The translations under genes were made by a program, and so were the position numbers. Of a stretch of 64,000 nucleotides of DNA, positions 38,584 through 50,504 are shown piece after piece. The notes under the pieces are model-generated. The model had not been told where the DNA came from. It did not search any database and worked only from the letters and a program-made list of their open reading frames with translations. This DNA is from CAZWLD01 sp964634685 (GTDB taxonomy: Bacteria; Bacillota_I; Bacilli_A; Acholeplasmatales; JAEDCM01). Position 1 is the first letter of the stretch, and each line of letters opens with the position of its first letter. The stretch lies in NCBI GenBank assembly GCA_964634685.1, contig CAZWLD010000002.1, positions 1 to 64,000 on the forward strand, given 5' to 3'.

Positions 38584-40173
38584 ATGATAGATAGAATGCC
38601 TATTAGATAGCAATCTAATGTTTAGTCTACTGTTGAATAGCATTATCATAAACCCTTTTCTTCAACAGATTATTCTCGAATAAAAGTAGGCACAAAAACT
38701 TTAGAAGATGCTATTCTAAGTTTAGGTGATTTAAAAAAAGTTGGTAATCAATTTGCTGATAAGAGTTTTGTATTACAAGCCTTATATAACGATGATTTTG
38801 AGACTCTAAGAGAAATTTCAGATTTCTTTTATAAAACAAGTGGTATTTATTAGAGACTATGTAGATATATGGCATATTTATATAGATATGATTGGTTTTT
38901 AACTCCTTATGTTCAAGAAAGTGAATTAAGTCCAGAAAAAATAAAGACTTCTTTTTATAAAGCTCTAAATTATTTAGATAATTTTGAAATAAAAAAATTT
39001 TTTGGTGAAGTTGCTTTAAAAGTAATTAGATATGGATGCTATTATGGATACTGTGTTCCGCAAGATGATAGAATGGTAATTTAGGAACTCCCTGTTAATT
39101 ATTGTAGATCTAGATTTTTTGTCAATGGCGCTCCAGTAGTAGAATTTCAAATGAAATTCTTTGATGATACTTTTAGAGACACTACTTAGAGAGCTAAAAT
39201 GTTAAGTCTATTTCCTAAAGATTTCCAAAAAGGATATAGATTGTATAAGGAAAATAAACTACCTGCATAGTTTTTAGGAGACTAGACTGGATGGTATATG
39301 CTAGAGCCAGGTAACGCCATTAAATTCAATATTAACGGTGAAGACTTTCCAATGTTTGCTTCTGTTATTCCAGCTATTATTGATTTAGATACTGCATAGG
39401 ATTTAGATAGAAAAAAGATGGAATAGAAATTATTAAAAATAGTAGTTCAAAAAATGCCTTTAGATAAAAATAATGAACCTATTTTTGATGAAGATGAAGC
39501 AGCAGTTTTACATAATAATGCTGTACATATGCTCAGTAGAGCTATTGGAGTAGATGTATTAACTACTTTTGCGGATGTCGCTGTTGAAGATATGGCTGAT
39601 ACAAGTAATACAACAGCAACTGATGATTTGGAGAGAGTAGAAAGATAGATTTATAATGAAGCGGGAGTTTCCTAGAAATAGTTTAATACTGATGGTAATC
39701 TAGCTTTAGAAAAATCTATTTTAAATGATGAGGCTTCTTTATATAATTTGATTGTATAGTTTGAAAGATTCTTAAATGATTTAATGAAACCTTTCAATAA
39801 ATCTCCTAAAAAAATTACTTTCAAAGTTTAGCTATTAACAACTACAATTTATAATTATAAAGAAATGGCTAAATTATATAAAGAATAGACTCAATTAGGT
39901 TATTCTAAAATGCTTCCTTAGATTGCTTTAGGACAATCTTAGAGTTCTATTTTAGCTAATGCATATTTTGAAAATGATATTCTTGATTTAGTAAATGTCT
40001 TTATTCCTCCTTTAATGAGTTCTACTATGAACGCAGATGTTCTTAATAGAAATAAAAGTGCGGGAAGCGGGACCAATCCAACACAGCCCGCGAGTGGAGA
40101 AGTAGGAAGAAAAGAAAAAGCTGATGATGAAAAATCAGAAAAGACTATATTAAATAAAGAAAGTATGAATTAA
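38584..40173 (+). CDS. Portal protein
   Basis: 529 aa with about 20 TAG codons. Position after terL, length and content fit a siphovirus portal: helical wing (KSFVLQALYNDDFETLREIS), YRYDWFLTPYV, clip-like LEPGNAIKFN, stem helices with NYKEMAKLYKEQTQLGYSKM LPQIALGQSQSSILANAYFE NDIL, and a disordered tail (SAGSGTNPTQPASGEV). Forms the 12-subunit DNA channel. Confidence 0.85.
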
Positions 40174-40186
40174 GGAATGATAGTTT

Positions 40187-41533
40187 ATGCCTAAATACCG
40201 TTTAAGGACTATTAGTGACCCTGAGTTCATCAATTTATCTCCATTAGATATTAATCCTCTTATTTCTAAATGTGAAATCAAAGTTTTTTATCTTGGTCCA
40301 AATAGAAATAAGACATTGATAGATAAAGAAACAGCAACAGAAATGTCTACGAGTCTTAGAGGATCTCCTATTGTTGGATACTATAAGCCCGAAAAAGGAG
40401 ACTTCGAAGACCATGGAGATATAGTTACTATCGAAGGCTCTAAAGTTACTTTTGGTTGCAAAACAATTCCCTATGGATTTGTTGCTCCTGATGCAAAAGT
40501 ATGGTTTTAGTGTTTCGAGCAATTTGATGAAGAGGGAAATAGTCATATTAGAGAATATTTAATGACTGAAGGTTATTTATGGACTGGACAATATCCTGAA
40601 TGTAAAAACGTTATAGATGAGGGTCGTCCGCAATCTATGGAATTAGATAAAGACACTCTTAACGGATATTGGTCAGAAAATATTAAACCTAATATGGAAT
40701 TTTTTATAATCAATGACGCAATTTTTTCTAAGTTATGTATTTTAGGAGAAGATGTTGAGCCTTGCTTTGAAGGCGCTTCACTTTATTCTAATAATCAAAA
40801 ATCAATGGGTTCTACATTATACACTATGATGAAAGACCTTGAGACAGCCTTAAAAGGAGGAAAAGAACAAATGGATAAAGATTTAAATATAACACCTCAG
40901 GAAACTCCTGAGACTCAGACTCCCGCACCTGAAACAGAAGCTCCTGCCCCTACTGATACTCAGGCTGAAGATACTTCTACTGGAGCTGAAAGCACTCCTG
41001 CAGAAGATGCTGCAGATGCTTATGCAAAAGATGATAAAGAAGATAAAAAAGAGGATAAGCCTGCTGATAAAGAAAATGAAGCTGATGATATGTCAGAAGA
41101 GGAAAAGAAGAAAGCTACTGAAAATAAGTGCGGCGATGATGAGGAAAAGAAAAAGTATTCTCTTTTAGAGGAGCAATGCAATACTCTTAAATCTCAGTTG
41201 GAATCTGCACAAGCAACTATTAATGAGTTAAATGCATTTAAGTTGAAGATTGAGCAGGAAGAAAAGAAAAAACTTATTGGCTCTTTCTATATGCTATCTG
41301 AAGAAGATAAGCAAGATGTTGTTACTAATATTGATAAGTATTCTTTGGATGAAATTGAAGCTAAACTTTCTGTAATTTGTGTTAGAAAAAAGGTCAATTT
41401 TAATTTAGAGGATTCTAATAAAAATGATAATAATACAGATGAGAAAAATCCCGCAACTACTTTTAATTTGAATGGTACAGGCGGAGATTCTACTCCCGGA
41501 TGGATTAAATCCTTAAGAAATACTAAACTATAA
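40187..41533 (+). CDS. Prohead protease fused to scaffold
   Basis: 448 aa. The first ~228 residues form a protease-like domain: EDHGDIV (His76) and EGRPQSMEL (Ser150), the layout of phage prohead serine proteases. From ~229 on it is scaffold-like: Pro/Glu/Thr-rich linker (ETPETQTPAPETEAPAPT), acidic coil and a coiled coil (LLEEQCNTLKSQLESAQATI), conserved basic end. One TAG codon. An internal ribosome site at 40860 allows separate scaffold synthesis. Confidence 0.8.
40857..40873 (+). promoter_or_regulatory. Internal ribosome site and start for scaffold protein
   Basis: AAAGGAGG lies 10 bases before an in-frame ATG (40871) exactly at the protease/scaffold boundary. This would yield a 220-residue scaffold protein (MDKDLNITPQETPE...). 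Confidence 0.7.
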
Positions 41534-41557
41534 TAATAATAGGAGGATAAAATAGAT

Positions 41558-42166
41558 ATGGCTAATTTTACAAGAATTGGTTATGGTCAAGTTGAACCTA
41601 ACCAGCTTTCAGGCATTAAGACTGGTCAGCTTTTCGCAAGTTTGCCTCTTGATAGTAATGTAAAAGTTCTTCAATAGGGCGAATATATGTACTATGATGG
41701 CGCTGCTCATAAGGTAACAGCTGAACCTACTGTTGAAGGTATGGAACCTTTTATGGTATACCAAGAAATTAAGATTTATGAAGATTATCTAAGTTATAAA
41801 GACTTTGCAATGATCAGAGTTGGAGATAACTACGTTACACACAGACCTTTTACAGGTGCTTATGGTGATGGCGCTGAAAATGTTGGCGTAAATCCTGTTC
41901 CTGGTCATACTGAATATGGATATCGTATGGATGGCATTTGTCCTAGATTGGTAAAGACTAATATTGGTGATATTTATACAACTAATATGGTTGCTACTGG
42001 TGTAGAATATAATGAGGGTGACGTTCTTAAGTTGAAGAAGAACGCTTCATCTAATACTCTTGTTCTTGATAAGACTGGAGATATTGAGACTATTCAGTTC
42101 GTAGTAAATAAAGTATATACAATGCCTGATGGTCAACCAGGTCTTAAGATTCAAAGAATTAAGTAA
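41558..42166 (+). CDS. Putative head decoration/stabilisation protein
   Basis: 202 aa between scaffold and major capsid genes, the usual place of a decoration protein. Beta-rich (MANFTRIGYGQVEPNQLSGI), Gly/Tyr-rich loops, only one TAG codon. AGGAGG before the ATG. Function by position. Confidence 0.65.
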
Positions 42167-42187
42167 TTTAAAGGAGGTTAAAAGACT

Positions 42188-43219
42188 ATGGCACTTGATA
42201 ATACACAATTAGTATTAATGGGTAAGGCTCTTGCAAAGGCTCAGCCTACAGCTCCTATTGCTTATTCTTATGGAGATGAAAAGTTCAGTTATCCTCAGCT
42301 TAATGAGGCTTTCAGAAATGAAATAAATGAAATCGCAGGCACTTACTCACTATTCAGAGAGAATAAAAATAGAATTTTCAAACTTTTCGAGGAAATCATT
42401 GATGATGTTCTTCCTGTAAGAGTTATGGAAATGTATAAGAATTTTGCAGAAATTAAAACTTTTGCACAGGGCGATAAGCCTATCTTCACACAAAAGACTA
42501 CTCAAGCGGCTAAGAGACGTGCTAAGCAGTTTATCGGTAAAGTAGGACTTGCTGGTATCTATGAAGTATTCAAGCTTGATGGTAAATCTTATGAAGTTGT
42601 TACTAACGCAATCGGCGGAGCTGCTCAGATTGGTTTCGAGGAATGGCTTGATAAGAGAGTTGACTTTGCAGAGCTTCTTGACATTGTATTGTCAGGACTT
42701 GACGAGTGCATCTATGTTGAAATTGAAAAGCAATTGATTGGTGCAATCGGAAACGTTTAGACTGTTAATAAGACATCTCAAGCAGGTTTCGTAGAAGCTG
42801 AAATGGATAGACTTCTTACTATTTCTGATTCCTACGGTGCTAAGGCTGATATTTATTGTACTTTTGAGTTTGCGGCAACTATGGTTCCTTCTGAGGGCTG
42901 GGTTTCTAATGAAATGAAGAACGAGAAGTGGAACAACGGTTATATTGCAAATTACAAGGGACATAGAGTAATTGTTCTTCCTCAGTCTTTTGAAGATGAG
43001 ACAAATACTACAAAGGTTCTTAACCCTGCTTACGCTTGGTTGATTCCTTCTGGTGCTACTAAGCCTGTAAAGATTGCTTTTGAAGGCGGCACTATTGTAG
43101 ATGAATATACAAACTATGACCGTTCAAGAGAAATTCAGGTATATAAGAAAGTTGGCGTAAGAGCTATCTTTACTAATGATATCTGTGTATATGAGAATAC
43201 TGCACTCACTAGAACCTAA
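42188..43219 (+). CDS. Major capsid protein (HK97 fold)
   Basis: 343 aa. N-terminal arm, then EIAGTYSLFRENKNRIFKLF EEIIDDVLPVRVMEMYKNFA E, spine-helix region, and C-terminal A-domain (AKADIYCTFEFAATMVPSEG, RVIVLPQSFEDE, YDRSREIQVYKKVGVRAIFT). Only one TAG codon (Gln191), much fewer than neighbours, fitting a very highly expressed gene. AGGAGG before the ATG, terminator after it. Confidence 0.85.
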
Positions 43220-43230
43220 TAAAATTAAAT

Positions 43231-43267
43231 AAGGAGATTAAAAGAGATTTTTAATCTCCTTATTTTT
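43231..43267 (+). terminator. Rho-independent terminator after major capsid
   Basis: AAGGAGATTAAAA / TTTTAATCTCCTT stem then ATTTTTC; reduces expression of downstream genes relative to capsid. Confidence 0.85.
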
Positions 43268-43303
43268 CATATATAACAAGGAGAAAAAAGGAGAAAATTT
43301 AAT

Positions 43304-43876
43304 ATGGAACAAAAAATTTCAACATCTAATTTAGTATCAGTAACTAATAGAAATAATGGTACTACTGGATACACTCTTTCTAATGGTATTCATAGAACAT
43401 TTAATTTGAAAGAAACCAAGAAAATTGATTTGGAAGAATTAAGAGAGTTAAGCACTATCCCTGGCGGAGATTTTCTTTTAAAGAATTATCTTATTATCAA
43501 TGATAAGAGCGCTTTAGAGTATCTTGAGCTTAATCCTGAGCCTGAATATTTTTATACAGAAGAAGAAATAAAGACTCTTCTGCTTTCTGGAAGTGTAGAT
43601 TAGCTTGAAGATTGTCTTAATTTTGCTCCTCAAGGCGTAATTGACCTTGTAAAGTCTCTTGCAATTCAACTTGAAATTCCTGATATTAGAAAGAGAGATT
43701 TAATTTTTGAAAAAACTGGCTTTAATGTTAATAATGCCATTAATGTAAATAAAATTCTTGATACAGAGCCTGCTGAAAAGACAGATACTGAAACTGTACA
43801 GAGAAAGGCTCAACCAATAGGAGATACTACTAAAGATACTGCGGCTCCCGCAAGAAAATATAATGTAGTAAAGTAA
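43304..43876 (+). CDS. Head-tail region protein, 190 aa
   Basis: MEQKISTSNLVSVTNRNNGT TGYTLSNGIHRTFNLKETKK I..., beta-rich first half and helical second half, then a disordered tail ending AAPARKYNVVK. One TAG codon. Position after the capsid gene suggests a connector or packaging accessory. Family not recognised. Confidence 0.65.
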
Positions 43877-43900
43877 TTTTAAACATAAGGAGGAATTAAA

Positions 43901-44434
43901 ATGGGAACCCCATTTGAATTAGTCTATGATACCTTCCTCTCTAAAATTACTGATGATATGTATATGGAATTAACTGAAAGAGAAACAAATGATATGTTGG
44001 AGGAATTATTAATTCCTTCAATTTATCAATTTGAATTTCCAAGAGTTGATTTAAGTTATGAAAAGAGCTTTATTGAAGATTAGAGTACTTATTGCGGTGT
44101 GGAAAGCGATAATGAAGAAGTAATTTGCTTTATATATGGCGGCGGATATTTTCATTCTGATTTAACACAAGAAGAGATTAATATCATTGCCACTTATATG
44201 GTTGCAGAATGGCTAGGTCAATAGCTTGCATCTATTGAAAATGTAAGAGAAAAATATAGCGGTTCTGATTTCAAATTTACTTCACAAGCTAACCATATGG
44301 CAAAAGTATTAGCTTTAAAGAAAAATTATGAAAAGGAAGGCTTTCATTTATAGCGTTTATATAAGAGAAGAAAGAAAGATGAAAGCGGTATATATCTATC
44401 TACTCTAGTATCATTGAGAGGAGAAGATATATGA
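43901..44434 (+). CDS. Head-tail connector-like protein
   Basis: 177 aa, three TAG codons. MGTPFELVYDTFLSKITDDM YMELTERE... and ADLxxxE-type helix IINIATYMVAEWLGQQ are like neck/connector proteins that follow the capsid gene. Basic tail (YKRRKKDE). Stop TGA overlaps the next ATG (ATGA). Confidence 0.65.
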
Positions 44435-44763
44435 CGAACATTCTAAAATATGATGTATCTGTAGATACAAAGGCTTTAATTCATAATTTAAGACGCATAA
44501 CAAATTAGATATATAAACTTCTTCCAAGTAGAGAAGAAGGATTGGATTGGTAGAAACCTTTAGAAACATTGATAGAAGAACTTGGCGGCTTAGATAGGCT
44601 TCTATCATATGATACACCTACTTTTTTAACATTATTATGTAAATTAGAAGGGCTATTCATTTTAACTCAAGAAGAAGATTTTCTTCTTTATAGAAGAACT
44701 ATATTTGAATGTCTTGGGTTAATGAATAGAGTTATTCAAGAATGTCAGGATTACGCAATTTAA
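44431..44763 (+). CDS. Small helical head-tail protein, 110 aa
   Basis: Starts MTNILKYDVSVDTKALIHNL, two TAG codons. All-helical, Leu-rich. Coupled to the previous gene and overlapped by the next by 22 bases. Possible head-completion protein by position. Confidence 0.6.
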
Positions 44764-45704
44764 ATCGAAGATTGGAATATTACGGCGGCTGCCAACGTGA
44801 TAGAATGATTCGAGATAAACTTTGGAGTTTACAAAAATCAATATTGTATTCATATTAGTCTGGTACTATAGCAGTACGAGATGATGAAACTTTTGAATAT
44901 ATTAATAGATTTAAATGTCTTATTAATCCAGATAAGCTAAAAAATGATTATGATAATAAAATTATCTCAATTCCTTATAATGCTCCAATAGTAGGTGAAG
45001 ATTAGAAGATTGAGGTGTCAACAAACGTAAAACCCGGAAGCGTATTTTATTGGGAAGATACTGGCACTTATTGGATAGTCTATTTACAAGAAAAAACAGA
45101 ATTAGCTTATTTTAGAGCGGAAATAAGATAGTGTAAAAAAGAAGTAGAAATTAATGGACATATCTATAAAATTTATTTTAGAGGTCCAGTAGAAACCCAA
45201 ATTAATTGGAGATAGAAAAGCAATATATCATTTAATGATTTAAATTATACTGCTATTATCTATATTACAAAGAATGAGGAAACTCTAGATTATTTTCATA
45301 GATTTAAAGAAATAAAAATAGATGATAAATTATGGGAAACACAAGTTGTTAATCCAGAAAGCGGAGATGGTGTTTTAGAAGTGAATCTAAAAGAAACTTT
45401 TACAAACTCTATCGCTGAATAGATTTAGGAAGAAGAAAAATCTTAGGAGCCATTGCCGCCTGTTATTTCTTCTATTGTTGGAGAACTTGAGATATATCCT
45501 GGAGATATTCAGTCTTATACCTTTGAGTCTCCTGTTGAAAATGGAATTTGGGCAGTTAATAATTCTAAGATTAGAATAATTAAATAGACAAAAGATTCTG
45601 CTACTATTGAGGTTGCGACATCAAAAAGCGGCAACTTTAAACTATCTTATTTGAATGGTAATACTGTCGTAGATTCTGTTGATATTACAATTAACGCATT
45701 GTAA
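44742..45704 (+). CDS. Neck/minor structural protein with C-terminal Ig-like domain
   Basis: 320 aa, more than ten TAG codons; ATG inside the end of the previous gene. N-terminal MSGLRNLNRRLEYYGGCQRD RMIRDKL, beta-rich middle, and a C-terminal Ig-like domain (SSIVGELEIYPGDIQSYTFE ... DSVDITINAL). Ig-like domains on virions often bind host surface sugars. Confidence 0.65.
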
Positions 45705-45731
45705 TAATAAAGAGATAAAAGGAGTTTTATA

Positions 45732-46319
45732 ATGAAGAAAGATTTAGCTATTAAATAGTTGAAATCATCTTTTCTTTCTGTTGAAAAAGATATTGGAACT
45801 ATTATCAATAAATTATTCATTGAAAGCCGCCCTTATAGTGATATGCTAAAACGACTTTTAATGATAAATACTAAAGATTGTTTAGAAAATCAAACAGATG
45901 TTTGTAGAGAGTTAATTGCAAATACCTCTGTTAAAGATTTAAAAGAAAAAGGTTATATTAGAATTATTCCCAAATTAGACTTTGGAGAACATGAAGAAGT
46001 AAAATCCTATATTTTAATTACAATGGATAATTTTACTCCTAATGCTGAAAATCCTGAATTTAGAGATTGTACTATTACTTTTGATGTAATTTGCCATACA
46101 AAATATTCTGATTTAGGAGATTATCGTATTAGACCTTTAAAAATTTGCGGCTATATTGATGGAATACTTGATAAGACAAGGCTTTCTGGAATTGGTATTT
46201 TAAATTTCATTGGAGCCAATCAATTAATATTAAGTGAAGAACTTCAAGGATATACTTTAATGTATAGAGCAGTTCATGGTTCCGATGATAAACTTACTGA
46301 TGAAGAAGATAAATCATAA
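45732..46319 (+). CDS. Tail-completion-like protein, 195 aa
   Basis: MKKDLAIKQLKSSFLSVEKD (TAG at codon 9). Alpha/beta with YILITMDNFTPNAENPEFRD CTITFDVICHTKY, resembling tail terminator/minor tail proteins upstream of the major tail gene. Stop overlaps the next ATG (TAATG). Confidence 0.6.
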
Positions 46320-47077
46320 TGGAAGTAAATAGATTATTATTACTTTCAAAAAATGATATTCCTTTTCCAGAAGGAAGATTAGTAATCCATTAGCCTTCAA
46401 TTAAAGAAATAGGATATATTGGGGAAAAAAATTTTTATTAGGGTTGTAGTTTCTTAGCTTTAGAGAAAAATACTTTATCCGTATAGGACAAAAATAATTT
46501 ATGCAATCAAAGTAATTTTGAAATAATAATGTCAACAATAGAAAATGCAGGAAGAGACCTTAAATGTTGCCAATTTAAAGTTTCTGTTCAAATGGTTTTA
46601 GCTTTAATATTTCCTAATTATTAGATATCTTTTGCTAAAGATAGAATTATATTTGATGCGGAAGATATTCAAGGGGAATTAAATAATTAGAATTATGAAA
46701 TTTTTAAGAATATTTTAAAATCTATGTTTAGATTAGATATTCAAGAAAATGATGAAACTAATTATAATAAGCCAACTGGCGCTCTCTCACAAAGAATTAT
46801 AGATAAACTTAATGAAAGACATAAAATTTTAGCCTAGATTAAGGGAGGAAGCGAAGAGAGCAATGATATCTGCATTTTAAGTAGATATATTTCTATTTTA
46901 GCTGTTGGAGAACATAAAGATATAAACCAATTACTTTAGTATTCTGTATATCAGCTTCATGATGAATATGAAAGATTTATACTTTATATGGATTAGGAGT
47001 TGTACATAAGAGGAAAACTCGCAGGTGCAAAAGATATGCAAGAGGTAGAAAATTGGATGAAAGATTTATATTCTTAA
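46319..47077 (+). CDS. Hypothetical structural-operon protein, 252 aa
   Basis: Eight or more TAG codons. MEVNRLLLLSKNDIPFPEGR LVIHQPS..., helical second half with NKPTGALSQRIIDKLNERHK. Directly upstream of the major tail gene; role not recognised. Confidence 0.6.
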
Positions 47078-47136
47078 TGTTTTCTTACACAAAATAAGAA
47101 TACAAATGAAAAATTTTAAAGGAGGATTTATAACCT

Positions 47137-48312
47137 ATGAAATTTGGTTCAAGAGAAATATGTAATGTTGTTTTCAGAGCTAAAGCAGCAACACGTATCG
47201 GTAATCAAACTTTTGTAAAGGGACAGCCTGTACTATATATTGATTCAGCTAAGACTTCTACTGTAGAAGGCGCAGCAACTACAGTATATGCTTAGGGCGG
47301 AAGAGGTAATACAAGACTTATCGCCTGGGAAGGTGAGAAAACTCTAACCTTTACAGTTGAAGATGCATTGCTTTCTCCTATTAGTTTTGCAATGCTTTCT
47401 GGTGCTGGTTTGTTCAAGGGCAAAGAGGGCGAAGAAACTGTACACGTTCATATGACAACTTATGCATAGGTAGATAATGCTGAGATTGATCTTACTGATG
47501 CTCTCGGAGTAAATGATAAGATTTGTAAGACAGCTCCTATTTATGTTATGAAAACTGAAGTTGATGGTTCTATTACAGGTGAGCTTGTTCCTGTTAAACT
47601 TGATGAAGTGAGTGGAAAGAAACTCGTTCCTCAAGAGGGCGCATCATTTGATAAGAGTGTTATTGGTACAACTGTTATGGTTGACTATTACATTCTAAAG
47701 AGTGGTTCTACTGTATCTGAGCTTATCATTGACGCAGAAAACTTTGCTGGTTACTACTATGTAGAAGCAGATACCTTGTTTAAGCGTCAGAGTGATGGTG
47801 CTAACATGCCCGCAAACTTAACACTTCCTAACGTTAAGATTCAGTCTAACTTCACATTCTCAATGGCGGCTACTGGTGAGCCTAGTACCTTTACATTTAC
47901 TATGGACGCTATGCCTGGATATACTTACTTCAATAAAACAAAGAAAGTTCTTTGTGTAATTCAGATTATTGAGGATAGTGAGGAAGGTACTAAGCCTACA
48001 GAGTCTGTTATGACTCATAACGAAGCTGAGGTAGTAGATGAATCTGCACAGGATTCAACTCCTCTTGCTGAGTATGATATGAGTTCAGTTAAGTGGCCTA
48101 CTGACACTAATATCTCACATACTGGCTCAGAGGTAAGCATTGAACTTGAAGGACTTCCTTTAGGCGTAACAGCATCTTACACTGGTAATACTGGTACTGA
48201 TACTGGTACTTATACCGCTACAGTTGTAGGTTTTGAGTATGATACAACAACTCACGTAGAGCCTAAGCTTCCTAAGGGAGTAGCTAAGTCAATTACTTGG
48301 AAGATTGTTTAA
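47137..48312 (+). CDS. Major tail protein with Ig-like C-terminal domain
   Basis: 391 aa, two TAG codons only. Beta-rich tube-protein core (MKFGSREICNVVFRAKAATR, RLIAWEGEKTLTFTVEDALL SPIS) and a C-terminal bacterial Ig-like domain (GLPLGVTASYTGNTGTDTGT YTATVVGF). Low TAG count, AAGGAGG site and a strong terminator mark it as highly expressed. Confidence 0.8.
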
Positions 48313-48325
48313 TTTTAAATTCCAC

Positions 48326-48370
48326 AATGGGGAAAGTAAATATTTATAGTATTTACTTTCCCCATTTTTT
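48326..48370 (+). terminator. Rho-independent terminator after major tail protein
   Basis: AATGGGGAAAGTAAATA / TATTTACTTTCCCCATT perfect 17-bp stem then TTTTTTG. Confidence 0.9.
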
Positions 48371-48404
48371 GTTTATATATTGGAATAATAGAGGTGAATA
48401 ATTC

Positions 48405-49799
48405 ATGACATCTGCGTTAGGTAATTACATTCATAGAAGTGTATCTGGTTATAAACAATGGGGAAGTGGTACTAAAGATACTGGATATCAATCTCCATTT
48501 ATTAGTTATAATAAACAGAAAAAAATAAATCAACAACGTTTAGAGGCTTTAAAAAATGATTCTTTAACTAATCAATTAAAAGATTTATTAAAACAAATAA
48601 ATTCAAAATTAAAAGATATAAAAAATATAGATGATTCAACAGATGAAGCTTTTGAAACATTTAATACTGATATGATAAAATTTTTATCTAGTATTGGAGC
48701 TGGTAAATAGAAAGACTTAGCTTCAAAATATACGTTGGGTAATAAGACGATGAAAGATTTGCGACAATTAGAAAAGTTAAGAGAAGAAATATATACTTCA
48801 ATTAATTTAATTAATCAAGGGGAAAATAAATCTTTAAAAACATTAAAAACTAAAATTAACGCTTTTAATACATTATATTCTCAAATTACTAATAAAAAAT
48901 CAGAAATAAGCTTAAATGAAAAATCAAATTTAAAACAAATACAAGAAGCAGCAAATCATTTAAGTATAGCATCAGCGACTACAACGCTTTTAAAAGGTAA
49001 TTTTGGAGAATACTTAGTAGGTTTATTTGATGATGAAATTAAGGGACAAGTTTCAAAATCTGTATATGACGCTTTAACAGAAGGTGCTAAAGTTATAGGA
49101 AGCTCTGGCTCTAAATTTTAGGTAACTGATTCTTAGATAAAAAAAGAAGTAGGACAATATATTAAAAAAGAATAGGCAACACAGGAAGATAAATTTAATA
49201 TTTATACAGCTCATAGTTCATATAATAAAATTGATGTTAGTATTCTTTTTGGTAAAGTTCCAATAAAAGCTTCCGTTAAAACATATTCTTCAATAGATAA
49301 TACTATTAGGACATCTTTACAACAAGTAAATTTATTATATTCTTTATTATCTACAGAATTACAATTTGGTAATCATTGGATTAATTTATATAGCCTTTAT
49401 AATGATGGATCTAAAGTTTTTCGATATTAGTAGGAATATTCTATAGAATTAGAAAAACATATAGCTTATGAAGCTTTAGTTTCTGGAAATTTATTAAAAA
49501 AGAATGGTGATAATGCTAATTCCTTTATAGTGATAGATACTAGAACTGGAACTGTATATGCAAAATCTACATATGATATTTTAACAGATTTTTATACACA
49601 ATAGTCCTCATCCTCTTCATCTATAGTTTTAACATATTCTTCAGAAAAAGATACAATAAATACTAAGTTAAAAGAAATAAATTCAGGAAGTTATAGAGAC
49701 GCAAACAAAAGAATTGGAGCATTATTAAATTATATTTATAATTAGTCAATAAAAGTAAAAATAATGGTTAGGTTATCTTCCCAAAATAATAATAAATAA
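48405..49799 (+). CDS. Tail-operon protein, 464 aa
   Basis: About ten TAG codons. Coiled-coil first half (LKDLLKQINSKLKDIKNIDD), globular middle (FGEYLVGLFDDEIKGQ) and Ser-rich stretch near 400. Lies between major tail and chaperone genes. No family recognised; a minor tail or assembly protein is possible. Ends at the promoter at 49801. Confidence 0.65.
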
Positions 49800-49800
49800 C

Positions 49801-49829
49801 TTGACAAACTAAAAAATTTTTGATATAAT
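49801..49829 (+). promoter_or_regulatory. Perfect consensus promoter inside the late module
   Basis: TTGACA-17-TATAAT, then TATAATAGAAAA leader text, 37 bases before the ATG of the gene at 49867. Confidence 0.9.
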
Positions 49830-49866
49830 TATAATAGAAAATAAATAAAATAAAGGAGAAAAAGGA

Positions 49867-50412
49867 ATGGATAAAGTAAGTTTTACTAATCTTAAATTAA
49901 AAATGAATAATGAAACAAAATCATTTGACTTTAACGGTCAAAAGATTGAAGTATTTTAGTATGTACCTATCACAGATAAAGATGATATGATTCAGAGTAT
50001 TATTTAGAATAGTGTTCATAATGGAATATATAATCCTATAAGAGCGGATATGTATTTCCATCTTTATCTTGTATATTTATATACTAATATTACATTTACT
50101 AAAAAGCAGAAGGAAGATGAAGAAAAGCTTTATGATGTTATTCTAAGTTCTGGTCTTTTGGAGCAAATTCTTAAAGTAATTCCTCAAGAAGAATATGCAG
50201 AATTGAAGAATTTCTTTGATGCTAAGCTATCTACAGTGCTTACTTATGAAACATCTACTGCAAGGTCTTTAACTGCTTTTATTGAAGAGCTTCCTAAGCA
50301 AATGGCGGAAGCCGCAAAAATTGTTGATACTTTTGACAAGGAAAAGTATTCAAATGTAATTGATTTTGCTAAAGCCGCAAATGGTGGAAGAAATATTACC
50401 ACCAATGAATAA
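49867..50412 (+). CDS. Tail assembly chaperone-like protein
   Basis: 181 aa, two TAG codons. Position directly before the tape measure gene, mostly helical (TFTKKQKEDEEKLYDVILSS GLLEQILKVIPQEEY), short beta start (VSFTNLKLKMNNETKSFDFN). Own promoter and own terminator; no clear slippery site for the usual G/GT frameshift was found. Confidence 0.65.
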
Positions 50413-50445
50413 AATATATAAGGACAAGAATAGTTAATTTTCATA

Positions 50446-50479
50446 CCTCTACTCTTATAAAGAGTAGAGGATTTTTTTT
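50446..50479 (+). terminator. Rho-independent terminator before the tape measure gene
   Basis: CCTCTACTCTT / AAGAGTAGAGG stem then ATTTTTTTTA. Confidence 0.9.
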
Positions 50480-50504
50480 ATACTTTTTATGGAGGTAAAA
50501 GGAT

